64,000 bases of DNA, from assembly GCA_964352215.1 (NCBI GenBank), contig CAYGRE010000020.1:13570-77569 (forward strand), written 5' to 3'. Made by a program: the position numbers and the translations under genes. Under the pieces are notes generated by a model. It ran no database searches. It was not told the origin of the DNA and saw only the letters and a program-made list of their open reading frames with translations. Source of the DNA: CAWUKT01 sp964352215 (lineage in GTDB: Bacteria; Bacteroidota; Bacteroidia; J057; JADKCL01). Each line of letters starts with the position of its first letter. Position 1 is the stretch's first letter. Shown piece after piece: positions 50,975 through 58,486 of this stretch.

Positions 50975-51852
50975 TGCTACCCGGACACCTTGAACCCACC
51001 CTTGAGTACCTGCTTGGCAAACACCTGCGACAAGCTACCCGCATTTTGAAATGTGCACCCGTCAGCGGGGGCTGTATTCACCACGCCACGGAGGTAAAAA
51101 CCGACCAGGGTTCTTTTTTTCTCAAGTACAACCTGATCGGAGAATTATTCAATTTCCAGGCCGAATCAAAGGGACTCAGCCTCCTCGAAGCTGCCGGTTC
51201 CTTCCGGGTGCCACATGTCTTGTCCGTCAACGACAGCGGGACTCATGCCTTCATTCTCATGGAGTTCCTGCCCACCGCCCCTAAAGCCAGGGACTTCTGG
51301 ACGACCTTCGGGCAGGGCCTTGCCAGCCAACACAGGATCACCCACAGCAAGTATGGGCTGGACCACGACAATTTCATCGGTCACCTCCCTCAATCCAATA
51401 CCCGCCACGATGACTGGATCTCTTTCTTCATCCACGAACGGTTGGAACCTCAGTTGGTATTGGCTGAGCAGAAGGGACTGGCTCCTCCGGAGTTTCGTCC
51501 GGCCTTTGAATCCATCTACAGGCGTCTTCCCGATATGATCCCGGATGAACCACCTTCGCTGCTACACGGCGACCTTTGGTCCGGCAACTTTCTCATCGGA
51601 CCCGATGGAGAACCATGTATCGTTGATCCCGCCGTCTACTTTGGACACCGGGAAGCCGAAATTGCCTTCACCTTGCTTTTTGGTGGATTTGAACAGCAGT
51701 TCTATACCGCCTACCAGGAAGCCTGGCCCCTGGCCAAGGGCTGGGAAGAAAGGATCGGATTGTTCAACCTTTACCCATTAATGACTGGAATTAACATGTT
51801 CGGCACCGGATATTTACCGGATATACAAGCCGTTTTGTCTAAATTCGCCTGA
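50974..51852 (+). CDS. fructosamine kinase-like protein (FN3K family)
   Basis: A 292-residue small-molecule kinase of the FN3K/aminoglycoside-phosphotransferase fold. N-lobe: 'VSGGCIHHATEVKTDQGSFFLK' (Gly loop and ATP-binding Lys, partly shown) and 'GTHAFILMEFLPTAPKAR'. Catalytic loop: 'SLLHGDLWSGNFLIGPDG' (HGDxxxxN). Metal Asp: 'CIVDPAVYFGHREAEIA'. Family members phosphorylate the sugar part of glycated proteins or ribulosamines, making the adduct unstable and so repairing the protein. Its ATG overlaps the phosphatase stop, so the two are translated together. The upstream phosphatase may generate its dephosphorylated substrate. Confidence 0.94.
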   Translation: MLPGHLEPTLEYLLGKHLRQATRILKCAPVSGGCIHHATEVKTDQGSFFLKYNLIGELFNFQAESKGLSLLEAAGSFRVPHVLSVNDSGTHAFILMEFLPTAPKARDFWTTFGQGLASQHRITHSKYGLDHDNFIGHLPQSNTRHDDWISFFIHERLEPQLVLAEQKGLAPPEFRPAFESIYRRLPDMIPDEPPSLLHGDLWSGNFLIGPDGEPCIVDPAVYFGHREAEIAFTLLFGGFEQQFYTAYQEAWPLAKGWEERIGLFNLYPLMTGINMFGTGYLPDIQAVLSKFA

Positions 51853-51873
51853 GGTTGTAATTTTATCAACGCT

Positions 51874-52500
51874 ATGAACAAGACCCTATCTATCCTTTCA
51901 GTTCTCGTATTGTTTAGCCTCTTCACATCCTGCAAAGGTGGGAAGCAAACCGGAGGCAATGAAGAGTTGGCTGGCCTTCCCCGTACTTCCTTCAATACAG
52001 GTGGTGTATCTTTCAGTCTGGCCAATATCAAGGATATGGACCAGGTTCACCGGGATTCCGTGGACTGGGGCTACCTCATTCCTCAGACTGAAGAGAATGG
52101 GCCGATCGTCTATTACTTTACCACCACCCTTCAGACCCTGGCTGCTCCCCACGTTCGCATCGAGTACATTGACAAGAAGATCGATAATATGGGTACAGTA
52201 GAAAGTATTCATGGATGGTTGAAGGAGCTGTTTATGAACGATGTACAGAAGGGTAAAATCCTGAGCGAAGACCAAACCCTGACCACCATGGATGGGCAGG
52301 AAGTCAAGCTGTTGGAGATTCACCGTCCAGCTGGGTTTGTAAACGATTCGGTGCAGAGAGGTGATAAGTTCATGGCCTGGAGCTATGTTGATCAGAATGA
52401 CCGCTTTGTAGCTTTCAACTTTTCAACGACAGAGCAGGAAAATTACGACCAGGGCATGCCCCTCTTCAAGGACCTTGTTCGTTCCTACAAAGAGGAATAG
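51874..52500 (+). CDS. exported lipoprotein, unknown function
   Basis: 208 residues. The signal peptide ends in the lipobox 'LFTSC' (Cys20), followed by a Gly/Lys/Asn-rich tether ('KGGKQTGGNEELAG'). The mature part contains 'VSFSLANIKDMDQVHRDSVDWGYLIPQTEENGPIVYYF' (part) and ends 'VAFNFSTTEQENYDQGMPLFKDLVRSYKEE', an alpha/beta pattern resembling 'PsbP-like' or DcrB-like secreted domains, but I cannot confirm that. It starts 21 bp after the kinase gene and could be cotranscribed. Role unknown. Confidence 0.78.
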   Translation: MNKTLSILSVLVLFSLFTSCKGGKQTGGNEELAGLPRTSFNTGGVSFSLANIKDMDQVHRDSVDWGYLIPQTEENGPIVYYFTTTLQTLAAPHVRIEYIDKKIDNMGTVESIHGWLKELFMNDVQKGKILSEDQTLTTMDGQEVKLLEIHRPAGFVNDSVQRGDKFMAWSYVDQNDRFVAFNFSTTEQENYDQGMPLFKDLVRSYKEE

Positions 52501-52602
52501 TCCTTCCGATCATTTTCGATTCTCAAGCTGATGTCCGGGCAACTGTTGAAAACAGCAGTTGAAATTTCTTGGATTGGGGTATATTTACTAAAACAAAACC
52601 CC

Positions 52603-53400
52603 ATGCCAACTCCTTTCATCGTCCATCAAGCTTTGGTACCCGTCCGGTCACAACCCTCTGATGCATCAGAAATGGTGACGCAGCTTTTGTTTGGCGAACT
52701 GGTTGAAGTGCTGGGAGAGGATGCACAGTGGCGACGGATTCGGAACCAGGCTGATCAATACGAAGGTTGGGTCGATGAAAAGATGATCTATGCGGTGGCG
52801 GAGGATTGGCTCTCGCAGGTAGTCCACTGGGAATACATTCATTCCCCCTATGCACCAGCCTTGTGCCGAATCGGGGATGTTGGGTTCCCATTCAAATTGG
52901 TATTTGGCAGCCGCTTACCGATCACACAAGACCAGATTCACCGGGATAGTATTCTCCTGGAATTGGGCCCAAGGCGTTGGCGGATCCCGCGTTTATCCCT
53001 GCGTTCATATAACAAACCAAGCATTTCCAGCGTAGTAAATATGTCTCAGGAGTTTCTGGGTGCACCTTATCTCTGGGGAGGGCGATCTCCCTGGGGGATT
53101 GACTGCTCAGGATTGACCCAGATGGTGTACAGCTTGCATGGGATTCAGATTTCCAGGGATGCCGCGCAGCAGGTCAAGGGAGGGAAAGAAGTCGCATTCT
53201 CAGACCGTCAAGCAGGGGATTTGGCATTCTTTGAGAACGACAAGGGTAAGGTCCACCACGTAGGCATCGTCTTAGAAGGAAATGAAATCCGACATGCCAG
53301 TGGCAATGTACACGACGATCAATTAGATCATACAGGTATTTACGATAGAATTGCAGAAAGAAAGACGCATCGGCTATGTAGTATTAAACGATTTCTTTAA
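52603..53400 (+). CDS. NlpC/P60 peptidoglycan endopeptidase with SH3 domains
   Basis: 265 residues from the ATG at 52603; the longer frame has no family support. An N-terminal bacterial SH3 domain ('HQALVPVRSQPSDASEMVTQLLFGELVEVLGEDAQWRRIRN', shown partly) and a second SH3-like part lead to the NlpC/P60 catalytic domain (about 145-265). Catalytic Cys lies in 'WGIDCSGLTQMVY' and His in 'VHHVGIVLEGN', and the polar residue follows in 'IRHASGNVHDD'. It resembles YkfC-type gamma-D-glutamyl-diamino-acid endopeptidases that recycle muropeptides. No signal peptide is seen, so it may act in the cytoplasm on imported peptides. The HNH gene begins 12 bp later. Confidence 0.93.
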   Translation: MPTPFIVHQALVPVRSQPSDASEMVTQLLFGELVEVLGEDAQWRRIRNQADQYEGWVDEKMIYAVAEDWLSQVVHWEYIHSPYAPALCRIGDVGFPFKLVFGSRLPITQDQIHRDSILLELGPRRWRIPRLSLRSYNKPSISSVVNMSQEFLGAPYLWGGRSPWGIDCSGLTQMVYSLHGIQISRDAAQQVKGGKEVAFSDRQAGDLAFFENDKGKVHHVGIVLEGNEIRHASGNVHDDQLDHTGIYDRIAERKTHRLCSIKRFL

Positions 53401-53412
53401 ATTTTTGAATCT

Positions 53413-53913
53413 ATGGCAAGTAAAGTACTGGTACTGAACCAAGACTACCAAGCGATCAGCGTTTGCAGCGCGGAGCGTGCCTTCGTTCTTGTCTATCTGA
53501 ACAAAGCTGAATTGATTAGCAACAGTCAAACCCGGAAGATTAGAACCGTAAGTGCAGAATATGCCTTTCCGTCCATCATACGTCTCCAACGGTATATCAA
53601 TCTACCCTATAAGAAGGTGGCCCTGAGCCGGCAGAATATCTTTAAGCGGGATGGATACAAATGTGTTTATTGTGACACCCGTGATCAGCTGACCGTTGAC
53701 CACGTGCTCCCAAGGTCCCGGGGAGGGCGTGATTCATGGCACAATCTGGCGACGGCCTGCCAGCGTTGCAATACCTTGAAGGGCGACCGAACTCCGGAAG
53801 AAGCGGAGATGCAGTTGTCCCACCAACCATTCCGTCCCTCCTTCATCATGTACCTCCGGGATTTTAACGGAAAGGTCGTGGACGAATGGAAGCCTTACCT
53901 GCTGATGAATTGA
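53413..53913 (+). CDS. HNH endonuclease family protein
   Basis: 166 residues. The N-terminal part has a beta-strand region with 'LVLNQDYQAISVCSAERAFVLVYLNKAELI' (partly shown), a feature of the common bacterial 'HNH + DUF' form. The HNH core is 'CVYCDTRDQLTVDHVLPRSRGGRDSWHNL' (part): His in 'VDHVLP', Asn in 'WHNL', and the zinc-ribbon Cys pairs 'CVYC' and 'CQRCN'. This small stand-alone form is present in many genomes and is probably a housekeeping nuclease of unknown role rather than a restriction enzyme; there is no methylase beside it. Confidence 0.9.
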   Translation: MASKVLVLNQDYQAISVCSAERAFVLVYLNKAELISNSQTRKIRTVSAEYAFPSIIRLQRYINLPYKKVALSRQNIFKRDGYKCVYCDTRDQLTVDHVLPRSRGGRDSWHNLATACQRCNTLKGDRTPEEAEMQLSHQPFRPSFIMYLRDFNGKVVDEWKPYLLMN

Positions 53914-53970
53914 AACTCAAGGCCTGCTCAAGTTCGGTTTTCCGAATTGGACAGGTTGTGGAAAATAAAG

Positions 53971-54004
53971 AACGGCTGCTCCAGATGGGGCAGCCGTTTT
54001 TTTT
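53971..54004 (+). terminator. terminator between HNH and OmpA genes
   Basis: Perfect 9-bp GC-rich stem (53971-53979 with 53990-53998) followed by eight or more T. It serves the HNH gene and lies against the convergent OmpA gene. Confidence 0.9.
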
Positions 54005-54026
54005 ATAAAGCAGGGGTTAGGGTCGA

Positions 54027-55064
54027 TCAGAATACGATACGGAATTCTACCCGGCGGTTTTTGGCCCGGCCTTCCTTGGTATCGTTGCTTGCTACTGGAT
54101 TGGCTTCGCCAAATCCTTCAGAAGAAAGCCGGTTGGCAGAGATGCCCTTGGAAATCAGGTAATCCATTGCACGCTTGGCGCGGCGCTTGCTGAGGTCCAG
54201 GTTCATGGCGTCGTCACCTGAACTGTCGGTATAACCTTCAATAGCCATATTGTATTCAGGGTGCTTTTCCATGATGGCAACCACGCGGTCCAGAATCGGA
54301 TAAGATTCTGATTTCAGTACATCTTTGGCAGTTTCAAACTGGATACCTTCCAGGGCAATCGCCAGGATTTCCTGGGTTTCTGTGTCGATTTCAGGGCAGC
54401 CATTGTTGGCGGCAATTCCCTTGATGGTAGGGCAGCGGTCAAATGCATCGGCAATGCCGTCACCATCAGAATCCTTGGGCGTTTCTTCACCTTTCACGGT
54501 TTTGCTTTCTCCCCCCAGGTGCCATACGAAGCCAACAGAATGCTGGTAGTAGTTGTACTCTTCGCGGGTGGTCAACTTGTATGCAGACCTCCACTGAATG
54601 CTGAAGATTTCATCAAAGCGAAAATTGAGGCCGATGCCAAGGGGAATGACCGCACCGGTTCCTTCCATGGAACGGACCACACCAGCTCCTGCAAATACAA
54701 ATGGAGAAACACGGGCATCTTCCTTTAGGATATAACCATTGTTGAATTTGTACTGGAGTTGTGCGATGAAGTCGAAGACGTCTGTTTCCAGAGTTTTCGT
54801 GGTACTATCAGCATTCTGGAAGTCCAGCGCACCTCCCATGATGTGGCCTTCAACGAGCAGGGAGCTGTTGATTTTGTAGCCTACTCCGAGGTCGACTGCC
54901 AGGGAGGATTCTTTGAGTTTGAACAATTCAGTCCCATCCGTATTCTGGTATTGGAGAATACTTGGGAAAACGCCAATCGACCATTTGCTAAGATCGACCT
55001 GGGCATGCATTTGGTTTGACAGGGTGAGGAAAACGACTGCCAGAATAAGGGATACTTTTTTCAT
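54027..55064 (-). CDS. OmpA-family outer membrane protein with TSP3 repeat
   Basis: 345 residues. The signal peptide is 'MKKVSLILAVVFLTLSNQMHAQ'-like (part). An eight-strand-type outer-membrane barrel (about 22-200) is followed by the calcium-binding thrombospondin type 3 repeat 'DSDGDGIADAFDRCPT'. The C-terminal OmpA peptidoglycan-binding domain (about 235-345) has 'GIQFETAKDVLKSESYPILDRV', 'MAIEGYTDSSGDDAMNLDLSKRRA' (part) and 'GFGEANPVASNDTKEGRAKNRRVEF', with the Asp and Arg that bind diaminopimelate. It anchors the outer membrane to the wall. It is a single gene, in convergent arrangement with the HNH gene. Confidence 0.97.
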   Translation of the reverse strand: MKKVSLILAVVFLTLSNQMHAQVDLSKWSIGVFPSILQYQNTDGTELFKLKESSLAVDLGVGYKINSSLLVEGHIMGGALDFQNADSTTKTLETDVFDFIAQLQYKFNNGYILKEDARVSPFVFAGAGVVRSMEGTGAVIPLGIGLNFRFDEIFSIQWRSAYKLTTREEYNYYQHSVGFVWHLGGESKTVKGEETPKDSDGDGIADAFDRCPTIKGIAANNGCPEIDTETQEILAIALEGIQFETAKDVLKSESYPILDRVVAIMEKHPEYNMAIEGYTDSSGDDAMNLDLSKRRAKRAMDYLISKGISANRLSSEGFGEANPVASNDTKEGRAKNRRVEFRIVF

Positions 55065-55423
55065 TTATGTGGGTACTTGTGATTTCAAATGGCTACAAGA
55101 TTAAGTGTAGGTGGATTTGGAAATCGTTACTTCTCGATGAACATGTACTTTTAACCGATGAATTGAGCTTGCCTTACCTTGGTGGGTTCAAAGTGTACCG
55201 TTAAACCCCCCTTTGAATGAAAATTGTACACATACCTATCCTTCTGTATCCTTTTTTTTCTACGGTCCTATGACAATTGATGGCATTCGGTTGATTATTT
55301 GTGCATGGAAAAAATCAAGAAATCTATTAACTATGTGTCAATCCTTATTCCAGCATCTGGATTTTCATCTGAATGCATGAATCAGGAGGCCAACATAGAA
55401 TAACTTAAATCATCTATTTGACT
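55065..55423. other. intergenic region upstream of two divergent genes
   Basis: 359 bp lie between the OmpA gene start and the YegP gene start. It should hold both promoters, but no TTG-N20-TAnnTTTG match was found on either strand. A 7-bp inverted repeat (ttcaaag near 55190 with ctttgaa near 55212) is present. There is no sign of a further gene. Confidence 0.5.
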
Positions 55424-55765
55424 ATGAAAAACCCCAAGTACAAACTCTACCAAAGCGAAAAAAGCAAAGAATATTACTTCAGTCTCGCAGCAGGTAACGG
55501 TGAAGTAATCCTGAGAAGTGAAGGTTACAAGGCCAAAGCAAGTGCTGAAAATGGCATCGAATCCGTTCGGAAAAATTCTCCCAACGAAGGCCGTTATGAC
55601 CGCAAAGAAGCTAAGAATGGACAATTCTACTTCAACCTGAAGGCAACCAATGGCCAGATCATCGGTACCAGCGAAATGTACAAGTCTGAGTCAGGCCGTG
55701 ACAATGGAATTGCTTCCGTTATGAAGAATGGACCCGACTCGCCAGTGGAAGATACCACTGAGTGA
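55424..55765 (+). CDS. YegP/DUF1508 family protein (two tandem modules)
   Basis: 113 residues from the ATG at 55424 (a TTG six bases upstream is unlikely). Two DUF1508 modules: residues about 2-50 ('YKLYQSEKSKEYYFSLAAGNGEVILRSEGY', partly shown, with 'SAENGIESVRKNS') and about 54-104 ('GQFYFNLKATNGQIIGTSEMYKSESGRDNGIASVMKNG', partly). Each has the F-x-L-x-A-x-N-G-(E/Q)-(I/V)-I and NGI-(E/A)-SV motif. The family is small, cytosolic and widespread, with an unknown molecular role, often linked with stress. It is a single gene with its own terminator. Confidence 0.93.
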   Translation: MKNPKYKLYQSEKSKEYYFSLAAGNGEVILRSEGYKAKASAENGIESVRKNSPNEGRYDRKEAKNGQFYFNLKATNGQIIGTSEMYKSESGRDNGIASVMKNGPDSPVEDTTE

Positions 55766-55814
55766 TCCATTTGAGTTTGAAAAGCTGGCTTGTTTGAGCT
55801 GGTGAGTACGATAT

Positions 55815-55866
55815 AAATCGATTCCCGGAGGCTGAAATTGGCCGAATGGGAGTCGATTTTGTTTTT
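55815..55866 (+). terminator. terminator after the YegP gene
   Basis: 12-bp stem aaatcgattccc (55815-55826) with gggagtcgattt (55848-55859, one mismatch), followed by tgtttttg. Confidence 0.75.
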
Positions 55867-56008
55867 GAGGGTAGTTTTCTACTTGTCGATCCTAAATGCT
55901 GCATGAACCCGGAAAGAATTCATTCTGTGTGGCGGCTGATTTCACTCTATGCCTTTCTGACAATTCACCTCACCTGAACACACAGCTGGCCTTCCCCAGA
56001 GGCATACA

Positions 56009-56593
56009 TTATAATCCCAAGAGATCATTTTCCATCTCCTTCCACTCCTCAATTACCCCCTCAAATTCTGCCAATTCCTCATTTGCCAGGTCGATATCAA
56101 AGAAATCAGGATCGTAGCCTTCACCCAATAGCATAGAGAAATGCGCGTATTCACTCCCTTTGCCCTTTTTCAAGACATCAAGTATATGCTGGTACATGGG
56201 AATACCACCGCAATCCTCCGGAGGGCCATCCCGCTTTCCGGTAACCACGTACGGTTCATGGGGGATTTCAGGTGACCCGGACTCCTCCACTACGACCGAG
56301 TGTTGCCACCAGTCGCCGAAATCATAAGTGTATATCAATTTATCCCCTTTTTCCCTGAGCAGATCCACGATCTGAAAATCATCAACGTTTTCATCCCCGT
56401 CAAAATCACCATTGGGCATGGTTTTTTCGTAGGAGAGACTGTTGTGATTGAAATTGTACAGATGGGAATTCTCCCAGGGCATGATGGTCTGGATCAGGTA
56501 ATGCAGGTGTTCCAGCGGACGGCCCTCACTGATCCAGACGCGTCTCCAGATGGGGGGCTTGCTGCCGGATAAAGTTATCTTGAGTTGAAGCAT
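56009..56593 (-). CDS. plasmid pRiA4b ORF-3 family protein
   Basis: 194 residues, cytosolic. The family signature is clear: 'LKITLSGSKPPIWRRVWISE' at the N-terminus, then 'TFSHLHYLIQ'-type 'LEHLHYLIQTIMPWENSHLYNF', 'YTYDFGDWWQHSVVVEES' near 90-107, and 'PPEDCGGIPMYQHILDVL'. An acidic C-terminus follows. The proteins occur on plasmids and chromosomes of many bacteria; the fold is known, but the role is not. Here there is no plasmid gene around it, so it is a chromosomal copy. It stands alone. Confidence 0.9.
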   Translation of the reverse strand: MLQLKITLSGSKPPIWRRVWISEGRPLEHLHYLIQTIMPWENSHLYNFNHNSLSYEKTMPNGDFDGDENVDDFQIVDLLREKGDKLIYTYDFGDWWQHSVVVEESGSPEIPHEPYVVTGKRDGPPEDCGGIPMYQHILDVLKKGKGSEYAHFSMLLGEGYDPDFFDIDLANEELAEFEGVIEEWKEMENDLLGL

Positions 56594-56689
56594 GATTTCC
56601 AGAATGATAGCGTTTTGAGTCCCTAAAGATAAGCTTATTAATTCTCAGGTTCTAAAGAGAGGAGAAACAGGAGCTCACCATTTTACAGA

Positions 56690-58186
56690 TTATTCTCCAC
56701 TGTCAGTATCCCTGGAAGGAAAAATCCTGGAAGCGAAATATCCAGTAATCATGGCCAGCGCAAAAGCAGGTGCCAGGACATCCAATTCTTTCAGATATTC
56801 GCCCACCCCTTCCATATTGATAAACACAAATTTGAACAAGATCACTGACCCAAACCCTGTAACCATCGAAGCAATGGCGCCTACTTCAGAGTAGCCTTTC
56901 CAAAAAATGGATAGAATAACCACGGGACAGAAGGTGGCCGCAATCCCAGACCAGCCAAAAATCATGATCCAGAATACCTGCCGGTCAGGATACAGATTGT
57001 ACAGCAAGATGGCAATCCCGAGCGCGGCCAATGCCATCATAACGGTGACAACTCTGGAGACCTTCGTTAAGTCTTCATCTTTTAAATCAGGTCTGAATAT
57101 TTTCTGATAGAAGTCGCGGGTAACGGCACTGGAGGCAAGAATGAGCAGCGAATCAATGGTGGACATGATCGCTGAAAGCACAATCGCGATGAAGATCGCT
57201 ACCAGAATGGTCGGTAAGAACTCATGGGTGACCATGCTCAATACATCTTCACCACCGGTGCCCAAGATGGCTTCGGGGTCCTGTCCGTCTTTTGTGAAAT
57301 AAATACGGGCGAGAATACCAATGGTCACGGCCGCTGCATCTGTCATGAGCGTAAAAAACAGTGCGACCCACTTCCCCTTGTCAATCTCTTGTTCGCTTTT
57401 GATGGACATAAAACGAACATAGACCTGGGGTGATCCCAGGAAACCCAATCCAATCATGGAGAAGCCGATAATTGTAAACAGGTTCATCCACCCGTCTTCA
57501 CTTCTGCCCATTACTTGGGTAAGGGTGGGGTCTATGGCGTTCAGGCCTTCGCTTACTCCTGCTCCGTGATCCATCGAAAACCACACTACGATCGGCAGCA
57601 AAACCAAGCCGAAGAACATCAGGATTCCCTGGAACATATCTGACCAAACGGCAGCTACGAATCCACCAATGAATATATAGAGCAGTACGATTCCGAAGCC
57701 AATCAAAGCGCCAATGCGGTAGTCAATATTGAGCATGGACTCGAATGCAATCCCGGTTACATCCATTTGAGAGGCGACATAGATGACCACAAACACCACC
57801 AGGGTGGAAGCGGCAATAACGCGCAGGGTATTGGTAGATGATTTGAAATGACTTTGCAGATAGTCGGGTATGGTAATGGCTCCGTATTTATCAGAGAGCC
57901 TTTTAAATCGCTTGGCCATAAATTGCCAGGAAATAAAAACCCCGAGCAGTTCACCAATTACAACCCAATAGGCAGAATAGCCAGCGATTGCTCCCATACC
58001 TGTCAGGCCTATCAAGAGCCAGCCTGACTCCCCGGTTGCCCTGGCGGAAAAAGCCACCGCCCAAAAGCCCATTTTCTTTCCCCCAAGATAGAAATCGCTC
58101 ATACTTTTGACCCTCCGGGAGGCCAGTATTCCGATCAAGAACAGAATGCAGACATAGATGCCCAGAACGATAAATTTTGTGACCAT
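56690..58186 (-). CDS. sodium:solute symporter (SSS family, proline-type)
   Basis: 498 residues from the ATG at 58186. About 13 transmembrane helices are predicted, starting 'FIVLGIYVCILFLIGILASRRV' (part) with the helix-1/2 motif 'FYLGGKKMGFWAVAFSARATGESGWL' (part) resembling PutP. The sodium-site segment 'DSLLILASSAVTRDFYQKIF' near 366 is the SSS hallmark. It imports a solute such as proline with sodium. The fairly long 5' region on the minus strand contains a hairpin-forming block (58272-58331), noted separately. Divergent from the SNF2 gene. Substrate other than proline is possible. Confidence 0.92.
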   Translation of the reverse strand: MVTKFIVLGIYVCILFLIGILASRRVKSMSDFYLGGKKMGFWAVAFSARATGESGWLLIGLTGMGAIAGYSAYWVVIGELLGVFISWQFMAKRFKRLSDKYGAITIPDYLQSHFKSSTNTLRVIAASTLVVFVVIYVASQMDVTGIAFESMLNIDYRIGALIGFGIVLLYIFIGGFVAAVWSDMFQGILMFFGLVLLPIVVWFSMDHGAGVSEGLNAIDPTLTQVMGRSEDGWMNLFTIIGFSMIGLGFLGSPQVYVRFMSIKSEQEIDKGKWVALFFTLMTDAAAVTIGILARIYFTKDGQDPEAILGTGGEDVLSMVTHEFLPTILVAIFIAIVLSAIMSTIDSLLILASSAVTRDFYQKIFRPDLKDEDLTKVSRVVTVMMALAALGIAILLYNLYPDRQVFWIMIFGWSGIAATFCPVVILSIFWKGYSEVGAIASMVTGFGSVILFKFVFINMEGVGEYLKELDVLAPAFALAMITGYFASRIFPSRDTDSGE

Positions 58187-58271
58187 GCTGTTTTTTTTGT
58201 CTCTACCAGGGCAGAATTTCTCAAACGATAGGCTGGACCCCTTTTCATGCCCCACCAATTGCAGGTCGGCA

Positions 58272-58331
58272 AGGTAGCCCCTCAGTCCTGAATCCGCAAC
58301 CGGGGGGCTTTCAACCTCGCGGAAGCTACCT
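58272..58331 (-). promoter_or_regulatory. possible structured 5' leader of the symporter gene
   Basis: A 7-bp inverted repeat (58272-58278 with 58325-58331) encloses a 5-bp one (58293-58297 with 58319-58323), and agcccc (58276-58281) can instead pair with ggggct (58304-58309), excluding the outer stem. Alternative pairing of this kind can act as a switch, but the sequence matches no riboswitch class that I know, and chance is possible. It ends 86 nt before the start codon. The remaining bases in this 300-bp gap show no other feature. Confidence 0.35.
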
Positions 58332-58486
58332 AAAGGATGCCAGGCGGCACCCGGTTGCCCAATGCGAGAGAAGAAACGAAGTCAGATATTTCCGTAATTT
58401 GAACTCCCGAGCAGAAAGCACTGGTTTTTCGCCTGGTACGTTGAACCGGAGCGAAGAGTGGCTTTGCTCCAACTGACAAGTGAGGA

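Noticed and set aside
53413..53913. Restriction-modification role for the HNH protein
   Set aside because: No methylase or specificity gene is near; the small HNH form is a common stand-alone protein.
56009..56593. Integrated plasmid at the pRiA4b ORF-3 gene
   Set aside because: The family name comes from a plasmid, but no replication, partition or mobilisation gene or repeat border is seen here.
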